Origin: Moraxellaceae bacterium
GTDB lineage: Bacteria > Pseudomonadota > Gammaproteobacteria > Pseudomonadales > Moraxellaceae
Length of the DNA: 64,000 nucleotides
Direction of reading: 5' to 3'
Assembly (NCBI GenBank): GCA_030646295.1
Contig: JAUSND010000016.1
Span: 248,001-312,000, forward strand
Within the stretch, counting starts at the first letter, position 1. The number at the start of each line of letters is the position of its first letter. This document shows positions 11,084 through 21,663 of this stretch, piece after piece. Under the pieces are notes generated by a model that saw nothing but the letters and a program-made list of their open reading frames with translations, was not told the DNA's origin and did no database searches. The translations under genes were made by a program, and so were the position numbers.

Positions 11084-11548
11084 TTAAAGAATCCCGGCCT
11101 CCAGACCGGCTGCCATTGTCATGCCAAGCTCCTCTGCCTGCCGCAGGAAGTCATCCTGCCAGTCCCCCCGGCAGACAACGGGTTCCTGCACCAGCTTCCA
11201 GCGCAGTCCCGTCAGGATGCTTTCCAGGGCACGGCGCGTGCCGGTGCCATCGTGCCCGGCCCGGATGAGGATGGCGCATGGCAGGCCCTGCTTTTTTTCC
11301 AGTACGGGGTAGTAACTGCGGTCAAAAAAATCCTTGAGGGCGCCGCTCATGTAGCCAAGGTTTTCGGTTGTGCCAAGAATGATGGCATCTGCTGCCAGTA
11401 CATCATCAGGTCCGGCTTCCAGTGGTGGCTTCCAGACGACATTGATGCCCTGGATGTCGGGGTGTCGGGCACCCTTGAGCATTGCCTCTGCCAGCAGGCG
11501 TGTATTGGGGGAGGGGGCATGGGCCACAATCAGTAACTGTCGAGCCAT
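11084..11548 (-). CDS. NADPH-dependent FMN reductase / flavodoxin-like protein
   Basis: ADAIILGTTENLGYMSGALKDFFDRSYY. Confidence 0.8.
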   Translation of the reverse strand: MARQLLIVAHAPSPNTRLLAEAMLKGARHPDIQGINVVWKPPLEAGPDDVLAADAIILGTTENLGYMSGALKDFFDRSYYPVLEKKQGLPCAILIRAGHDGTGTRRALESILTGLRWKLVQEPVVCRGDWQDDFLRQAEELGMTMAAGLEAGIL

Positions 11549-11560
11549 CCTTGTCTCCTG

Positions 11561-12502
11561 TCAGGTCTGGCTTTTTGCCTGTCTGCTGTACGGGTCGGGC
11601 AGGCTTTCGTTGCGCTTGAAGCGTTTGTAGCTCCACTGGTACTGCACGGGGTCAACCGAAATGACGCTTTCAACCGAACGGTTCATCGCTGCCGTAGCCA
11701 TGGCCAGATTGTCATTATAGATATCAGGATCGGGGGCCTCGAAGTAAATCTCGAAACCGTTTTCGACGCGCATGCAGTACATCATCACCGCGCGGGCCCC
11801 CGTCCGCCCGATGAGCTTTGGGACCATGGTCCCGGTCAGGGTATTGATGCCAAAGAAGGGCGCCATGATGCCACCACTGGTTTCCGGGACGTGGTCCGGC
11901 AGCACGGCAGTAAAACCGTTGCGCTTCAATGCCTTGAACACGGCTTTTACGCCACTCTCATCCGTCGACACCATGGTTGCCTTGAGGCGGCCACGGGCTT
12001 GCAGGACAAAGTGATCAACACCGGGATCCTTGCCTGGCTTGTACATGATGACGGGGGCAACATGCAGGCTGAGCCATGCATTCATGACCTCCCAGCTGCC
12101 AAAGTGCGGAACAATGGCAATGGTGCCATGCCCCTCTGCGATGGCATCGTGAAACAGGTGTTCGTTATGGACGCGACGGATGCGCTGCAGGCTGTACTCG
12201 GGGGGCATCCCCCATGACTTGGCAAACTCCATCATGACCTTGCCGGTATGAATGAAGTTTTTCCGGACCCTGTCTGTATACCAGTGCGTGTCATGACCGG
12301 GGTAGGCGAGTTCCAGATTGCGCCGGATCACCCGCGCTGCCCGGCTTTGTGGTGCCTGTGCTGCCAGCCAGCCCAGCGCGCCTCCCAGTGCCTGGAGAAA
12401 GCCCAGGGGAAGGGAGCTGAAAAAGCGCAACAGGCCAAGGTAGATATAGTCCTTGGTACGGAGCTGGCTGGTGCTGGAGATGCTATCGGAAGGTGACTTC
12501 AT
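11561..12502 (-). CDS. LpxL/LpxM-type lysophospholipid (lauroyl) acyltransferase
   Basis: VPHFGSWEVMNAWLS (HX4D/E-type motif), LPDHVPETSGGIMAPFFG, VDPVQYQWSYKRFK. Confidence 0.9.
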   Translation of the reverse strand: MKSPSDSISSTSQLRTKDYIYLGLLRFFSSLPLGFLQALGGALGWLAAQAPQSRAARVIRRNLELAYPGHDTHWYTDRVRKNFIHTGKVMMEFAKSWGMPPEYSLQRIRRVHNEHLFHDAIAEGHGTIAIVPHFGSWEVMNAWLSLHVAPVIMYKPGKDPGVDHFVLQARGRLKATMVSTDESGVKAVFKALKRNGFTAVLPDHVPETSGGIMAPFFGINTLTGTMVPKLIGRTGARAVMMYCMRVENGFEIYFEAPDPDIYNDNLAMATAAMNRSVESVISVDPVQYQWSYKRFKRNESLPDPYSRQAKSQT

Positions 12503-12661
12503 GACCGGGACAGGGTAACCGCCATATAAAGGCGTCAAGGATAACAGTCCTGCTTGAGTCAGACACCCTGCCGGAATCAGGCGGTGTACATGGCGTTTTA
12601 TTGGTGGGCAGGGCGGCCGTGTCGCTATAATCCCGGGCCTGTAAACAGGGCGGAGCCTGCT

Positions 12662-13267
12662 GTGGATTTTCTTGAACCGGTGCGAGCATTTCTGGCGTGT
12701 CCCACGCCGGATCGATGGGTGGAGGGTGCACTCAGGGACATTCCCCTGTTACTGCAAGACCATGCCAATTGCGAGAAAAAAGCCGCTGGCACCGCCATGA
12801 ACCTGCTGTTCCGCTACAGCGAGCGTCAGGAGCTGCAGGTGCTTCTGGCCCAGCTGGTACGTGAGGAAATGCTGCATTACGAGCAGGTACTCGAGATCAT
12901 GCAGGCACGGGGCATCCCCTACAGGCACGTGTCTGCGGCCCGTTATGCAACAGGACTACGCGAGCATGTCCGCCACGGTGAGCCGGATCGGCTGGTTGAT
13001 ATTCTTGTTGTCGGGGCGTTTGTAGAGGCGCGTTCCTGCGAGCGCTTCGAGAAGCTGGCCCCGCATCTGGATGCAGAGCTTTCCCGTTTCTATACCTTCC
13101 TGCTGCGCTCCGAGGCGCGGCACTTTGAGTATTATCTGGATCTGGCCCGCCAGTACGCACGCGAACCCATCGACGAGCGGGTGGCCTTTTTTCGTGCGGT
13201 TGAGGCTGATCTGGTCGAGCGTCCGGATACCGAGGTCCGCTTTCACAGCGGTCCACTGGCCTCCTAG
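12662..13267 (+). CDS. miaE: tRNA-(ms[2]io[6]A)-hydroxylase, GTG start proposed
   Basis: FLEPVRAFLACPTPDRWVEGALRDIPLLLQDHANCEKKAAGTAMNLLFRY; EARHFEYYLDLA. Confidence 0.92.
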   Translation: MDFLEPVRAFLACPTPDRWVEGALRDIPLLLQDHANCEKKAAGTAMNLLFRYSERQELQVLLAQLVREEMLHYEQVLEIMQARGIPYRHVSAARYATGLREHVRHGEPDRLVDILVVGAFVEARSCERFEKLAPHLDAELSRFYTFLLRSEARHFEYYLDLARQYAREPIDERVAFFRAVEADLVERPDTEVRFHSGPLAS

Positions 13268-14511
13268 GTCTTTTTCCGGCTGTTTTTCGATGTATCTGCG
13301 GGCGTGACGGCGTTATGCCCTTCGCGCATGCCGTTGCGCGACCATGCCGGCGATATCACCGGTGCACTGCGCGCATGCGCATTCATGCTGCCACGGTGCA
13401 CCGCAAAGGCGCCGAACTGTCCGTTCACGTTGTCCATCGCCTGATTCACGCTGTCATCCCCGGGCAGGGCAAAGAAGTCCGGTTGCATGCCACTGCGAAC
13501 AGGGGAGGCTGCGTGGATGCGGATCTGCTGTACCACCTCCCCGAACCAGTGTTGCCGCAGGAATCGTTTGCAGAGCCTGAAAATCTCCGCACCGTCACTG
13601 GTTCCTTGTTCCGTGCGCATCCATGCCTGCCGCCAGCCTTCCGGGCAGCGCATGCTGATGTGGTATTCCTGCACTACGTAGCCGTGCCGACGCAGCCGGG
13701 TGGCCAGTTTCTCGGCCATGTGCATGAAAAACCCATGAATTATCGTCACCTCCCGCACTTGCGGCGGCAGGATCTTGCCGTGACTCAGTGATTTCGGTTC
13801 GTGCGTTCGCTGGTCAACGGCAGCCGGATCGCGCCCCTGCGCCATCAGCCAGAGTCGTCGTCCCAGATTGCCAAAGCGCTGTGCCGGCACACTGATCGGA
13901 ATCCTTTTCATGTCGCCACAGCGATAGACGTCATATTGCGCAAAGAACTCGGCGATGCCAGGCCCGATGCCACAGAGCTCGGTCAGGGGGATGTTTGCCA
14001 GCCGCTGCTCGGCGTCGTCCGGATGTATCAGTGTCAGGCCCCCGGGCTTTTCCTGTTTGGCTGCCCATTTGGCTGTCGTCTTGTCACCGCTGATCCCGAC
14101 CGAGCATGACAGCCCCGATGCCTTCAGTACGGTTGCCCTGATCAGGCGCCCAATCGTCTCTGGCTGGTAGCGGTAATAGGCCTGACAGCTGGTCAGATCC
14201 AGAAATGCCTCGTCAACCGAGAAGACTTCCAGCTCCGGGGTGACCTCCTGCAATGCCGTCATGATGCGGTTGGAAATTTCGCTGTAGCGGGCAGGCCGGG
14301 ATACCACCCGGACAAATTCATGGCAGCGTGCACGAGCTTCAGCCCAGGGTGTTCCGGTGCGGATGCCAAGGGCTCGTGCTTCATAGGACGCGGCAATAAT
14401 CGTTGACCCTTGCTCGCCATTCACGACCCCGACGGGGCAGCCCTGCAGACGGGGATTGTCCATCTGCTCCACAGAAGCGAAGAAGGCGTCCATGTCGACC
14501 AGCGCAATCAT
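13264..14511 (-). CDS. Y-family (UmuC-like) DNA polymerase, start chosen at MIALVDMDAFFASVEQ
   Basis: MIALVDMDAFFASVEQ, FSVDEAFLDLT, SCSVGISGDKTTAKWAAKQEKPGG, LCGIGPG. Confidence 0.93.
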   Translation of the reverse strand: MIALVDMDAFFASVEQMDNPRLQGCPVGVVNGEQGSTIIAASYEARALGIRTGTPWAEARARCHEFVRVVSRPARYSEISNRIMTALQEVTPELEVFSVDEAFLDLTSCQAYYRYQPETIGRLIRATVLKASGLSCSVGISGDKTTAKWAAKQEKPGGLTLIHPDDAEQRLANIPLTELCGIGPGIAEFFAQYDVYRCGDMKRIPISVPAQRFGNLGRRLWLMAQGRDPAAVDQRTHEPKSLSHGKILPPQVREVTIIHGFFMHMAEKLATRLRRHGYVVQEYHISMRCPEGWRQAWMRTEQGTSDGAEIFRLCKRFLRQHWFGEVVQQIRIHAASPVRSGMQPDFFALPGDDSVNQAMDNVNGQFGAFAVHRGSMNAHARSAPVISPAWSRNGMREGHNAVTPADTSKNSRKKT

Positions 14512-14542
14512 GCGCCGCCAGCCCCTGGATTGTGATTCATGA

Positions 14543-14564
14543 ATACTGTTCATATGAGCAGTAT
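14543..14564. promoter_or_regulatory. LexA (SOS) box candidate
   Basis: ATACTGTTCATATGAGCAGTAT, 22-bp palindrome with one mismatched pair; resembles the E. coli consensus TACTGTATATATATACAGTA. Confidence 0.75.
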
Positions 14565-14940
14565 CTTTCTGCCTTGTTCAATTTGCAAGGTGCATTGGCT
14601 ATATCCGCCTTTGTTACCAAACGAAATGTTTTTCTGGTTCCGGTGTTACCGGGTGATTCTTGTTGTGGTTCCTTTCGTAACCTTTTGGTCAGCCCTGGCG
14701 ATGAGTGGCTTTTAATAATGAGTGACTGGTTGGTTCCATGATGTGTCAAAACAGATCATAAAGAGACGATAAAGGACAAGGCATGGTCAGATGCGGTCAA
14801 TATCGGTGGTTGGCATGGTGTCAGGCACGATCTGGTACAGGACTTGCGAATGTGTTGGGCATTGGAAGTACGCAGTCTCCTCACATTCCGGTACATGCGC
14901 TCAGGCGCATGGCCGATTGATAAGAAAAATGGAGTAAAAA

Positions 14941-15849
14941 ATGAAAAAGGTTCTGGGTCTGGCACTTGTTCTTCTGGCAGGGATTGCACAGGCAGGTGAT
15001 TACACGCGTACACGTTATCCGCTGGTGCTGGCACCGGGTGTGCTTGGTTTTGACAAGGTACTGGGTATCGAATACTGGTACGGCATTCCGGGTGCACTGC
15101 GCAGCGATGGCGCCCAGGTGTACGTAACGTCCGCTTCCGCCTTCAACAGCACTGAGGCGCGTGGTGAGCAAACCCTGAAGCAGGTTCAGGACATCCTGGC
15201 CATTACCGGTGCAGCCAAGATCAACATGATCGGTCACAGCCATGGCGGCTTCTCGGTACGCTATGTCGCCGGCCTGATGCCAACCCGCATTGCCTCCCTG
15301 ACGCTGGTAGGCTCTCCGGTAAAGGGGACACCGGTCGCTGATCTGGTCGGCCAGTTCACTGCCAATCCCACCGTGGGTGGACTTGTGGGCACCATCGGCA
15401 ATGCCTTCTCCTCGTTGCTGACCTCTCTTGCCGGCAACAGCTACAACGAAGACGTTCTGGGATCCATGGCTTCCTTGTCGACCAAGGGTGCAGCAGCATT
15501 CAATGCTACGCACACTGCCGGTGTTCCCGTGACTGCATGTGGTGAAGGTGCCTACTCGGCCAATGGCATGCGCTTCTACTCCTGGGGTGGGACTTCAGCA
15601 ACAACCAACATCTTTGATGCCACTGATGTGCTGTTCGGCACAACCAGCCTCGCCTTTCTGGGCAAGGAGTCCAATGACGGTCTGGTGGGGCGTTGCAGCA
15701 ACCATTTCGGCAAGGTCCTGCGCGACAACTATCCCTGGAATCATGGCGACGAGATCAATCATCTCTTTGGTCTGCGCGGCCTGTTCACTACCGACCCGGT
15801 ATCCGTCTATCGTCAGCAGGCCAACCGTCTCAAGCTGGCAGGTCTCTGA
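14941..15849 (+). CDS. secreted triacylglycerol lipase, Pseudomonas-type family I
   Basis: Signal peptide MKKVLGLALVLLAGIAQAG; nucleophile motif MIGHSHGG; YPLVLAPGVLGFD; two C-terminal Cys. Confidence 0.93.
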   Translation: MKKVLGLALVLLAGIAQAGDYTRTRYPLVLAPGVLGFDKVLGIEYWYGIPGALRSDGAQVYVTSASAFNSTEARGEQTLKQVQDILAITGAAKINMIGHSHGGFSVRYVAGLMPTRIASLTLVGSPVKGTPVADLVGQFTANPTVGGLVGTIGNAFSSLLTSLAGNSYNEDVLGSMASLSTKGAAAFNATHTAGVPVTACGEGAYSANGMRFYSWGGTSATTNIFDATDVLFGTTSLAFLGKESNDGLVGRCSNHFGKVLRDNYPWNHGDEINHLFGLRGLFTTDPVSVYRQQANRLKLAGL

Positions 15850-15878
15850 TTACCTGATGTAAAACCGGATAACTGATT

Positions 15879-15910
15879 ACAACAATGGCGGCCCTGGCCG
15901 CCATTGTTGT
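15879..15910 (+). terminator. strong hairpin + T tract between lipase and foldase
   Basis: ACAACAATGGCGGC-cctg-GCCGCCATTGTTGTTTTT. Confidence 0.75.
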
Positions 15911-15979
15911 TTTTGCATTCGGCGTGGATACTCCCGACGTCAGTGAAACAACCATAACAATAAAAACATGGGGCAAGGG

Positions 15980-17014
15980 ATGAACAGGAAGGCTATCGGC
16001 CTTGCAGCGGTGGCGCTGCTCTTGATTGCTGGGGTGCTCTACTGGTTTTCCCCGGGTGACGGGGGGACTTCTTCAGGGTCTTATCCGGGTGAGAATGGCG
16101 GTGAGGGCGCGGATGGCATGCGGGCCTCGTCAGTCGCACCATCCAGTTTCAAGACAGGTCTGGAGGGATTGCCGGGCTCGTTGCGCGACACCGAAGTCGA
16201 TGGTGAGTTTGAAGTAGATGCCAATGGTCATCTCAAGATTACCAACGGCATCCGGCGCATTTTTGATTACTTCCTGTCGGCGGTAGGCGAGGAGCCGGTG
16301 GAGTCGATTCTGGCGCGTATCCGTGCCTATATCCGGCACAAGCTGCCTGCGGGGGCGGCGGCGGAAGCCGAAAAAATCCTGGATGGCTATATCGCCTACA
16401 AGCGTGGACTGGAGTCGGTTCAGCAGGTATCGCCGCCCTCGAATGGCCAGATGGATCTGGATGCTGTCCGGTACCAGATGCAGCAGGTTCAGGCATTGCG
16501 CACCCAGTATCTGTCGCCAGAGGTGATATCAGCCTTTTTTGGTGATGAAGATGCCTATGACCGCTACACACTAGCCCGACTGGGAATCATGCAGAACAAG
16601 CAGCTGTCTGCGGCTGCAAGGGCCCAGCAGCTGGCTGCACTGGAGCAGCAGCTTCCTGTTGCGCTGCAGGAGTCGATGAAGGCCATTAACCAGTACCAGA
16701 ACCTGCAGTCGCTGACCGAGGACTGGCAAGCCCGCAAGGGTACGCCTGCCGAGCTGCGCCAGATTCGCGAGAACCTGGTTGGGCCTGAAGCAACGGACCG
16801 TCTGGAAAGCCTGGATCGGGAGCGGAGTGACTGGGATCAGCGCATGACCAGCTGGCTGGGCGAGCGGGCGGCCATCATGACCAATGCCAGTCTGGGTGAG
16901 CAGGATCGGCAGCGGCAGGTCGATGCAGCACGGCTACAGCGTTTCCAGCCGGCCGAGATGGTTCGTGTAGGGTCGCTGGAGCGCATGCACGACCGGGGTG
17001 AAAAGCTGCCCTGA
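15980..17014 (+). CDS. lipase-specific foldase (lipase chaperone, Lif)
   Basis: N-terminal TM anchor; RRIFDYFLSAVGEE matches the Lif RxxFDY(F/C)L motif; adjacent to lipase. Confidence 0.92.
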   Translation: MNRKAIGLAAVALLLIAGVLYWFSPGDGGTSSGSYPGENGGEGADGMRASSVAPSSFKTGLEGLPGSLRDTEVDGEFEVDANGHLKITNGIRRIFDYFLSAVGEEPVESILARIRAYIRHKLPAGAAAEAEKILDGYIAYKRGLESVQQVSPPSNGQMDLDAVRYQMQQVQALRTQYLSPEVISAFFGDEDAYDRYTLARLGIMQNKQLSAAARAQQLAALEQQLPVALQESMKAINQYQNLQSLTEDWQARKGTPAELRQIRENLVGPEATDRLESLDRERSDWDQRMTSWLGERAAIMTNASLGEQDRQRQVDAARLQRFQPAEMVRVGSLERMHDRGEKLP

Positions 17015-17028
17015 GCCTCGATCCCCAT

Positions 17029-17060
17029 AAAAAAACCGCCATCAAGTGGCGGTTTTTTTA
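17029..17060. terminator. intrinsic terminator (bidirectional) between lif and lpxH
   Basis: AAAAAAACCGCC-atcaagt-GGCGGTTTTTTTA. Confidence 0.85.
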
Positions 17061-17073
17061 TTCCTTCAGATAC

Positions 17074-17805
17074 TCAGAATCGCCAGGTCTCAAGGTGCAG
17101 GCCATTGGCATCGGCCACACCGGTAACTGCTTCGCCGGCCTCTTCCCGCCAGTCGCCCAGCACCAGTCTCCGGGCCGGCTCACCATTCACGGTGATGTCA
17201 TGCACTGCCGGCCGGTGCGTGTGTCCATGCAGCAGTGTGGCGGCCCCTGCCTCCTGCAGCACTCGCACAACGTCCTCCGGAGTTACATCCATGATGTTTT
17301 CCGGTTTGTTGGAGCTCATGGCCTTGCTTTGCATGCGCCACATGGACGCAATCATCAGGCGCTGATCCAGCGGTTTTTCCAGCAACGCCTGTTGCCAGGC
17401 CGGATCGCGGCTCTGGGCACGAAAGGCCATGTACTTTTCATCACGGGTGCAGAGCTGGTCACCATGCATGATGAGCAGTGGCTGGCCCTGCAGGTCAATG
17501 ACCTGGCTGTCCGGCAGCAATGTGCCGCCAGTGTCGGCAGCAAAGCTCTGGCCCAGCAGAAAGTCACGGTTGCCGTGTATGAAGAACAAGCGTGTGCCGC
17601 TGTCGCTGAGTGCGCGGAAAGCGGCAATCACGGCATTGTTGTAGTCGTCGCGATGGTCATCGCCTACCCACGCTTCAAACAGGTCACCCAGAACATAGAG
17701 GGCATCGGCACCTCGTGCATGCTCAAGGAAGCTGAAAAAGCCCTGGGTCAGCCGAGGCAGGTCGGGCGACAGGTGCAGATCGGAAATGAAGAGGATACGG
17801 GACAT
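17074..17805 (-). CDS. lpxH: UDP-2,3-diacylglucosamine diphosphatase
   Basis: MSRILFISDLHLSPD, YVLGDLFEAWVGDD, FIHGNRDFLLG, LLHGHTHRP. Confidence 0.95.
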   Translation of the reverse strand: MSRILFISDLHLSPDLPRLTQGFFSFLEHARGADALYVLGDLFEAWVGDDHRDDYNNAVIAAFRALSDSGTRLFFIHGNRDFLLGQSFAADTGGTLLPDSQVIDLQGQPLLIMHGDQLCTRDEKYMAFRAQSRDPAWQQALLEKPLDQRLMIASMWRMQSKAMSSNKPENIMDVTPEDVVRVLQEAGAATLLHGHTHRPAVHDITVNGEPARRLVLGDWREEAGEAVTGVADANGLHLETWRF

Positions 17806-17843
17806 GATCAGACGGGACAGGGGGTAAGCCCTGCCCCTGATAC

Positions 17844-18347
17844 TCACTCGCTGATGACTTCGGCAGATTCGATGACCACGGCCTTCAGCGGGACATCAGA
17901 GTGGTGGCCGGCGCGACCGGTCGGCACTTTCTTGATTTCGTTGACCACGTCCATGCCTTCGGTGACCTTGCCGAATACGGCATAGCCCCAGCCCTGGACA
18001 GACTTGCCGGAGTGGTTCAGGAAGTCATTGTTCTTCACATTGATGAAGAACTGGGCAGACGCAGAGTGCGGGTCCTGGGTACGGGCCATGGCAATGGTGC
18101 CGATATCGTTTTTCAGGCCGTTGTCGGCCTCGTTTTCGATGGGGGCATTGGTCGGCTTCTGGTTCATGGTGGCGTCAAAACCGCCACCCTGGATCATGAA
18201 ACCGTCCATGACGCGGTGGAAAATGGTGCCACTGTAGTGGCCGCTCTTCACATAGCTGACGAAATTGGCAGCGGTCTTCGGGGCCTTCACGGCATCCAGT
18301 TCCAGAACGATACGGCCGTGGTTGGTGTTCAGGGCGACGACAGGCAT
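17844..18347 (-). CDS. ppiB: peptidyl-prolyl cis-trans isomerase B (cyclophilin)
   Basis: [37 protein letters not shown]. Confidence 0.95.
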   Translation of the reverse strand: MPVVALNTNHGRIVLELDAVKAPKTAANFVSYVKSGHYSGTIFHRVMDGFMIQGGGFDATMNQKPTNAPIENEADNGLKNDIGTIAMARTQDPHSASAQFFINVKNNDFLNHSGKSVQGWGYAVFGKVTEGMDVVNEIKKVPTGRAGHHSDVPLKAVVIESAEVISE

Positions 18348-18542
18348 GGTGGATTTCCTTTGTAAATCAGGCCTTTCGGCCCGGAGTAAATGGTGCGTCC
18401 CGGTTGAGAGGGGCAGGCGGCGAGGGTAGACTCCCGCTTTCGCTGCGCCCGACAGGGCGCCGGACGGCCCGCTATGATAGGCGGCGCGTTCCGCCCTGTC
18501 AGCCCGTATCGCCATGCCGCGCCCTTACCGACAAGCCAGATC

Positions 18543-20192
18543 ATGATAGAACCCAGAGATTTCATCCGTACCCAGGTTATTGACGACCTGGCCTCCGGCA
18601 AGCACCACAAGGTCATTACCCGGTTTCCGCCGGAACCTAACGGCTATCTGCATATCGGCCATGCCAAGTCCATTTGCCTCAATTTCGGCGTTGCCGAAGA
18701 GTCTGATGGCGAGTGCAACCTCCGCTTTGACGACACCAATCCGGAAAAGGAGTCGCAGGAGTTCATCGATGCCATCCAGCGCGATGTCGAATGGCTGGGC
18801 TTCAAGTGGGCAGGCCCGGTACGTTATGCCTCTGACTATTTTGACGCACTGTACGAGTACGCGCTGCAACTCATCCGGATGGGCAAGGCTTATGTCGACT
18901 CGCAGTCGGCCGAAGAAATGCGCGCCAATCGGGGTAGCCTGAGTGAGCCAGGCAAGAACTCCCCGTTCCGGGATCGCAGCGTCGAGGAAAATCTCGCGCT
19001 GTTTGAAAAAATGCGTGCCGGCGAGATGGACGAAGGCAGCTGCATTCTGCGTGCAAAAATCGATATGGCTTCGGGCAATATCAATCTGCGTGATCCGGCC
19101 ATTTACCGTATCCGCAAAGTGACGCATCACCAGACCGGGGAAAAGTGGTGCATCTACCCGATGTACGATTACACCCATCCGATTTCCGATGCCATCGAGA
19201 ACATTACGCACTCGTTGTGTACGCTCGAGTTCGAGGATCACCGTCCGTTTTACGACTGGTTGCTCGATACCCTCGGTACCCCGTCACATCCGCAGCAGAT
19301 CGAGTTTGCGCGTCTGAATGTAAACTACACCGTTACCAGCAAGCGCAAGCTCAAACAGCTGGTGGATGAACAGTTGGTACATGGCTGGGATGATCCGCGC
19401 ATGCCCACCATTTCAGGCATGCGTCGTCGGGGTTACCCGGCAGAAGCACTGCGCGAGTTCTGCAAGCGCATTGGCGTCACCAAGAGCGATGGCGTGGTCG
19501 ATGTCGGTATGCTGGAGTTCTGCGTGCGTGAACATCTGGAAAATACGGCACCCCGCGCCATGGCTGTGCTGCGTCCGCTCAAGGTGGTGTTGACGAATTA
19601 TCCAGAAGGACAGGCCGAAGTGATTCGGGCAGCCCGCCATCCCAATTTGCCGGACATGGGCGAGCGCGAGATTCCGTTTACACGTGAACTCTGGATTGAT
19701 CGTGCCGACTTCGAGGAAGTGCCGCCCAAGGGTTACAAACGCCTGACTACCGGTGGTGAAGTACGCCTGCGCAATGCCTACATCATCAAGTGCGATGAGG
19801 TGATGAAGAACGAGGCTGGCGAAGTCACCGAGCTGCGTTGCTCTTGCGACATGGTCACGCTCGGCAAGAATCCCGAGGATCGCAAGGTAAAGGGTGTGAT
19901 TCACTGGGTCTCGGCCGACAAGGGAATTCCTGCCGAAGTGCGCTTGTACGATCGCCTCTTCACGGATACCGCCCCGGATCGTGGTGATGTCGACTTCAAG
20001 ACCTTCATCAATCCGCATGCGCTGGAAGTGGTGCAGGCCGTGATCGAACCATCACTGGCGACTGCTGTCGCGGAGGACCGTTTCCAGTTCGAGCGTGAAG
20101 GCTATTTCTGTGCCGACCTCGACAGTCAACCCGGCAAGCCCGTGTTCAATCGTACGGTGGGCTTGCGCGACTCATGGAAGCCGGGAGCCTGA
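18543..20192 (+). CDS. glnS: glutaminyl-tRNA synthetase
   Basis: [23 protein letters not shown]; class I VTSKRKL (KMSKS-like). Confidence 0.97.
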   Translation: MIEPRDFIRTQVIDDLASGKHHKVITRFPPEPNGYLHIGHAKSICLNFGVAEESDGECNLRFDDTNPEKESQEFIDAIQRDVEWLGFKWAGPVRYASDYFDALYEYALQLIRMGKAYVDSQSAEEMRANRGSLSEPGKNSPFRDRSVEENLALFEKMRAGEMDEGSCILRAKIDMASGNINLRDPAIYRIRKVTHHQTGEKWCIYPMYDYTHPISDAIENITHSLCTLEFEDHRPFYDWLLDTLGTPSHPQQIEFARLNVNYTVTSKRKLKQLVDEQLVHGWDDPRMPTISGMRRRGYPAEALREFCKRIGVTKSDGVVDVGMLEFCVREHLENTAPRAMAVLRPLKVVLTNYPEGQAEVIRAARHPNLPDMGEREIPFTRELWIDRADFEEVPPKGYKRLTTGGEVRLRNAYIIKCDEVMKNEAGEVTELRCSCDMVTLGKNPEDRKVKGVIHWVSADKGIPAEVRLYDRLFTDTAPDRGDVDFKTFINPHALEVVQAVIEPSLATAVAEDRFQFEREGYFCADLDSQPGKPVFNRTVGLRDSWKPGA

Positions 20193-20194
20193 TC

Positions 20195-21589
20195 ATGCAG
20201 GTCATTCATAACTCCGAAACCAAGCGCAAGGAACCACTCACCCCGATTCATCCGGGCGAAGTGCGCATGTATGTCTGCGGCATGACGGTGTACGACTACT
20301 GCCATATCGGTCATGCCCGAGTGCTTGTGTCGTTTGATGTGGTAACGCGCTGGCTGCGCCAGTCCGGCTGGAAAGTCACCTACGTGCGCAACATCACGGA
20401 TATCGATGACAAGATCATTCGTCGTGCCAATGAAAACGGCGAGGACTTCAATGCCCTCACCGAACGTTTCATTACTGCCATGAACGAGGATGCCGATGCA
20501 CTGGGCGTGATCCGTCCGGATACCGAACCCAAGGCCACGGAGTTCGTCGACCAGATCATCGCGATGGTCAAGACGCTGATCGAAAAGGGTCACGCCTATC
20601 CGGCCAGCAACGGCGACGTGTATTACGACGTGTCGTCCTTCAAGCCGTATGGTCGCTTGTCCAAGCGAAATCTGGATGACCTGCAGGCGGGTGCCCGTGT
20701 CGAGATCGACGAGATCAAGACTGATCCGCTCGATTTCGTGTTGTGGAAAGCAGCCAAGCCCGGTGAGCCGTCATGGGACTCACCGTGGGGCAAGGGACGT
20801 CCGGGCTGGCATATAGAGTGTTCGGCCATGTCGACCTGCTGCCTGGGCAATCACTTTGATATTCATGGTGGTGGTGGCGACCTGCAGTTTCCGCATCATG
20901 AAAATGAAATTGCCCAGAGCGAAGGTGCTACCGGTGAGAAGTACGTCAACACCTGGATGCATGTCGGTTTTGTGCAGGTGAACGAAGAAAAGATGTCCAA
21001 GTCACTGGGCAATTTCTTCACCATTCGTGATGTGCTCAAGCACTACCAGCCGGAAGTGTTGCGTTACTTCATTATCGCCAGTCACTACCGCAGCCCGCTG
21101 AACTACTCCGAAGATGCGCTTGATAATGCCAGGTCATCGCTGGAGCGTTTCTATGGTTCCCTCAATGGCTTGAGGCTGGAGGGTGCCAGCGAGCCGGCAG
21201 CTGCTGCCGAATTCCGGGCACGTTTCGCAGCGGCGATGGATGATGATTTCAATACGCCCGAGGCACTGGCCGTGTTGTTTGAAATTGCCCGTGAAGTGAA
21301 TCGTCTTGGCAAGGCGGAGAAGCTGGAAGAGGCTGCCCGCTACGGGATATTGCTGAAGCGTCTGGGAGGTGTGCTGGGACTGTTGCAGCAGGACCCGGAT
21401 GCTTTCCGGCAGGCTGGCGCCGGTGATGCCGATTTTGTGGCCGAGGTGGAGGCAGTGATTGCTGCAATCACCGAAGCTCGCAAGAACAAGGACTTTGCAC
21501 AGTCCGACCAGTTGCGTGACCAGCTCAAGGCCAGTGGTGTGGTGGTCGAGTTCTCACGTGAAGGCATCAAGTGGCGCAAGGCGGACTGA
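20195..21589 (+). CDS. cysS: cysteinyl-tRNA synthetase
   Basis: [38 protein letters not shown]. Confidence 0.98.
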   Translation: MQVIHNSETKRKEPLTPIHPGEVRMYVCGMTVYDYCHIGHARVLVSFDVVTRWLRQSGWKVTYVRNITDIDDKIIRRANENGEDFNALTERFITAMNEDADALGVIRPDTEPKATEFVDQIIAMVKTLIEKGHAYPASNGDVYYDVSSFKPYGRLSKRNLDDLQAGARVEIDEIKTDPLDFVLWKAAKPGEPSWDSPWGKGRPGWHIECSAMSTCCLGNHFDIHGGGGDLQFPHHENEIAQSEGATGEKYVNTWMHVGFVQVNEEKMSKSLGNFFTIRDVLKHYQPEVLRYFIIASHYRSPLNYSEDALDNARSSLERFYGSLNGLRLEGASEPAAAAEFRARFAAAMDDDFNTPEALAVLFEIAREVNRLGKAEKLEEAARYGILLKRLGGVLGLLQQDPDAFRQAGAGDADFVAEVEAVIAAITEARKNKDFAQSDQLRDQLKASGVVVEFSREGIKWRKAD

Positions 21590-21604
21590 TGCCTTGCCCC
21601 TGAG

Positions 21605-21643
21605 CCCATAAAAAAGCCGTGCAATGCACGGCTTTTTTATGGG
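21605..21643. terminator. bidirectional terminator, long perfect palindrome
   Basis: CCCATAAAAAAGCCGTGCA-a-TGCACGGCTTTTTTATGGG between convergent genes. Confidence 0.85.
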
Positions 21644-21663
21644 CGGCCTTCACCTGTCGGTTC

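Noticed and set aside
17095-17985. 296 aa + strand ORF opposite lpxH/ppiB
   Set aside because: Overlaps two well-supported genes on the opposite strand; no domain motifs.
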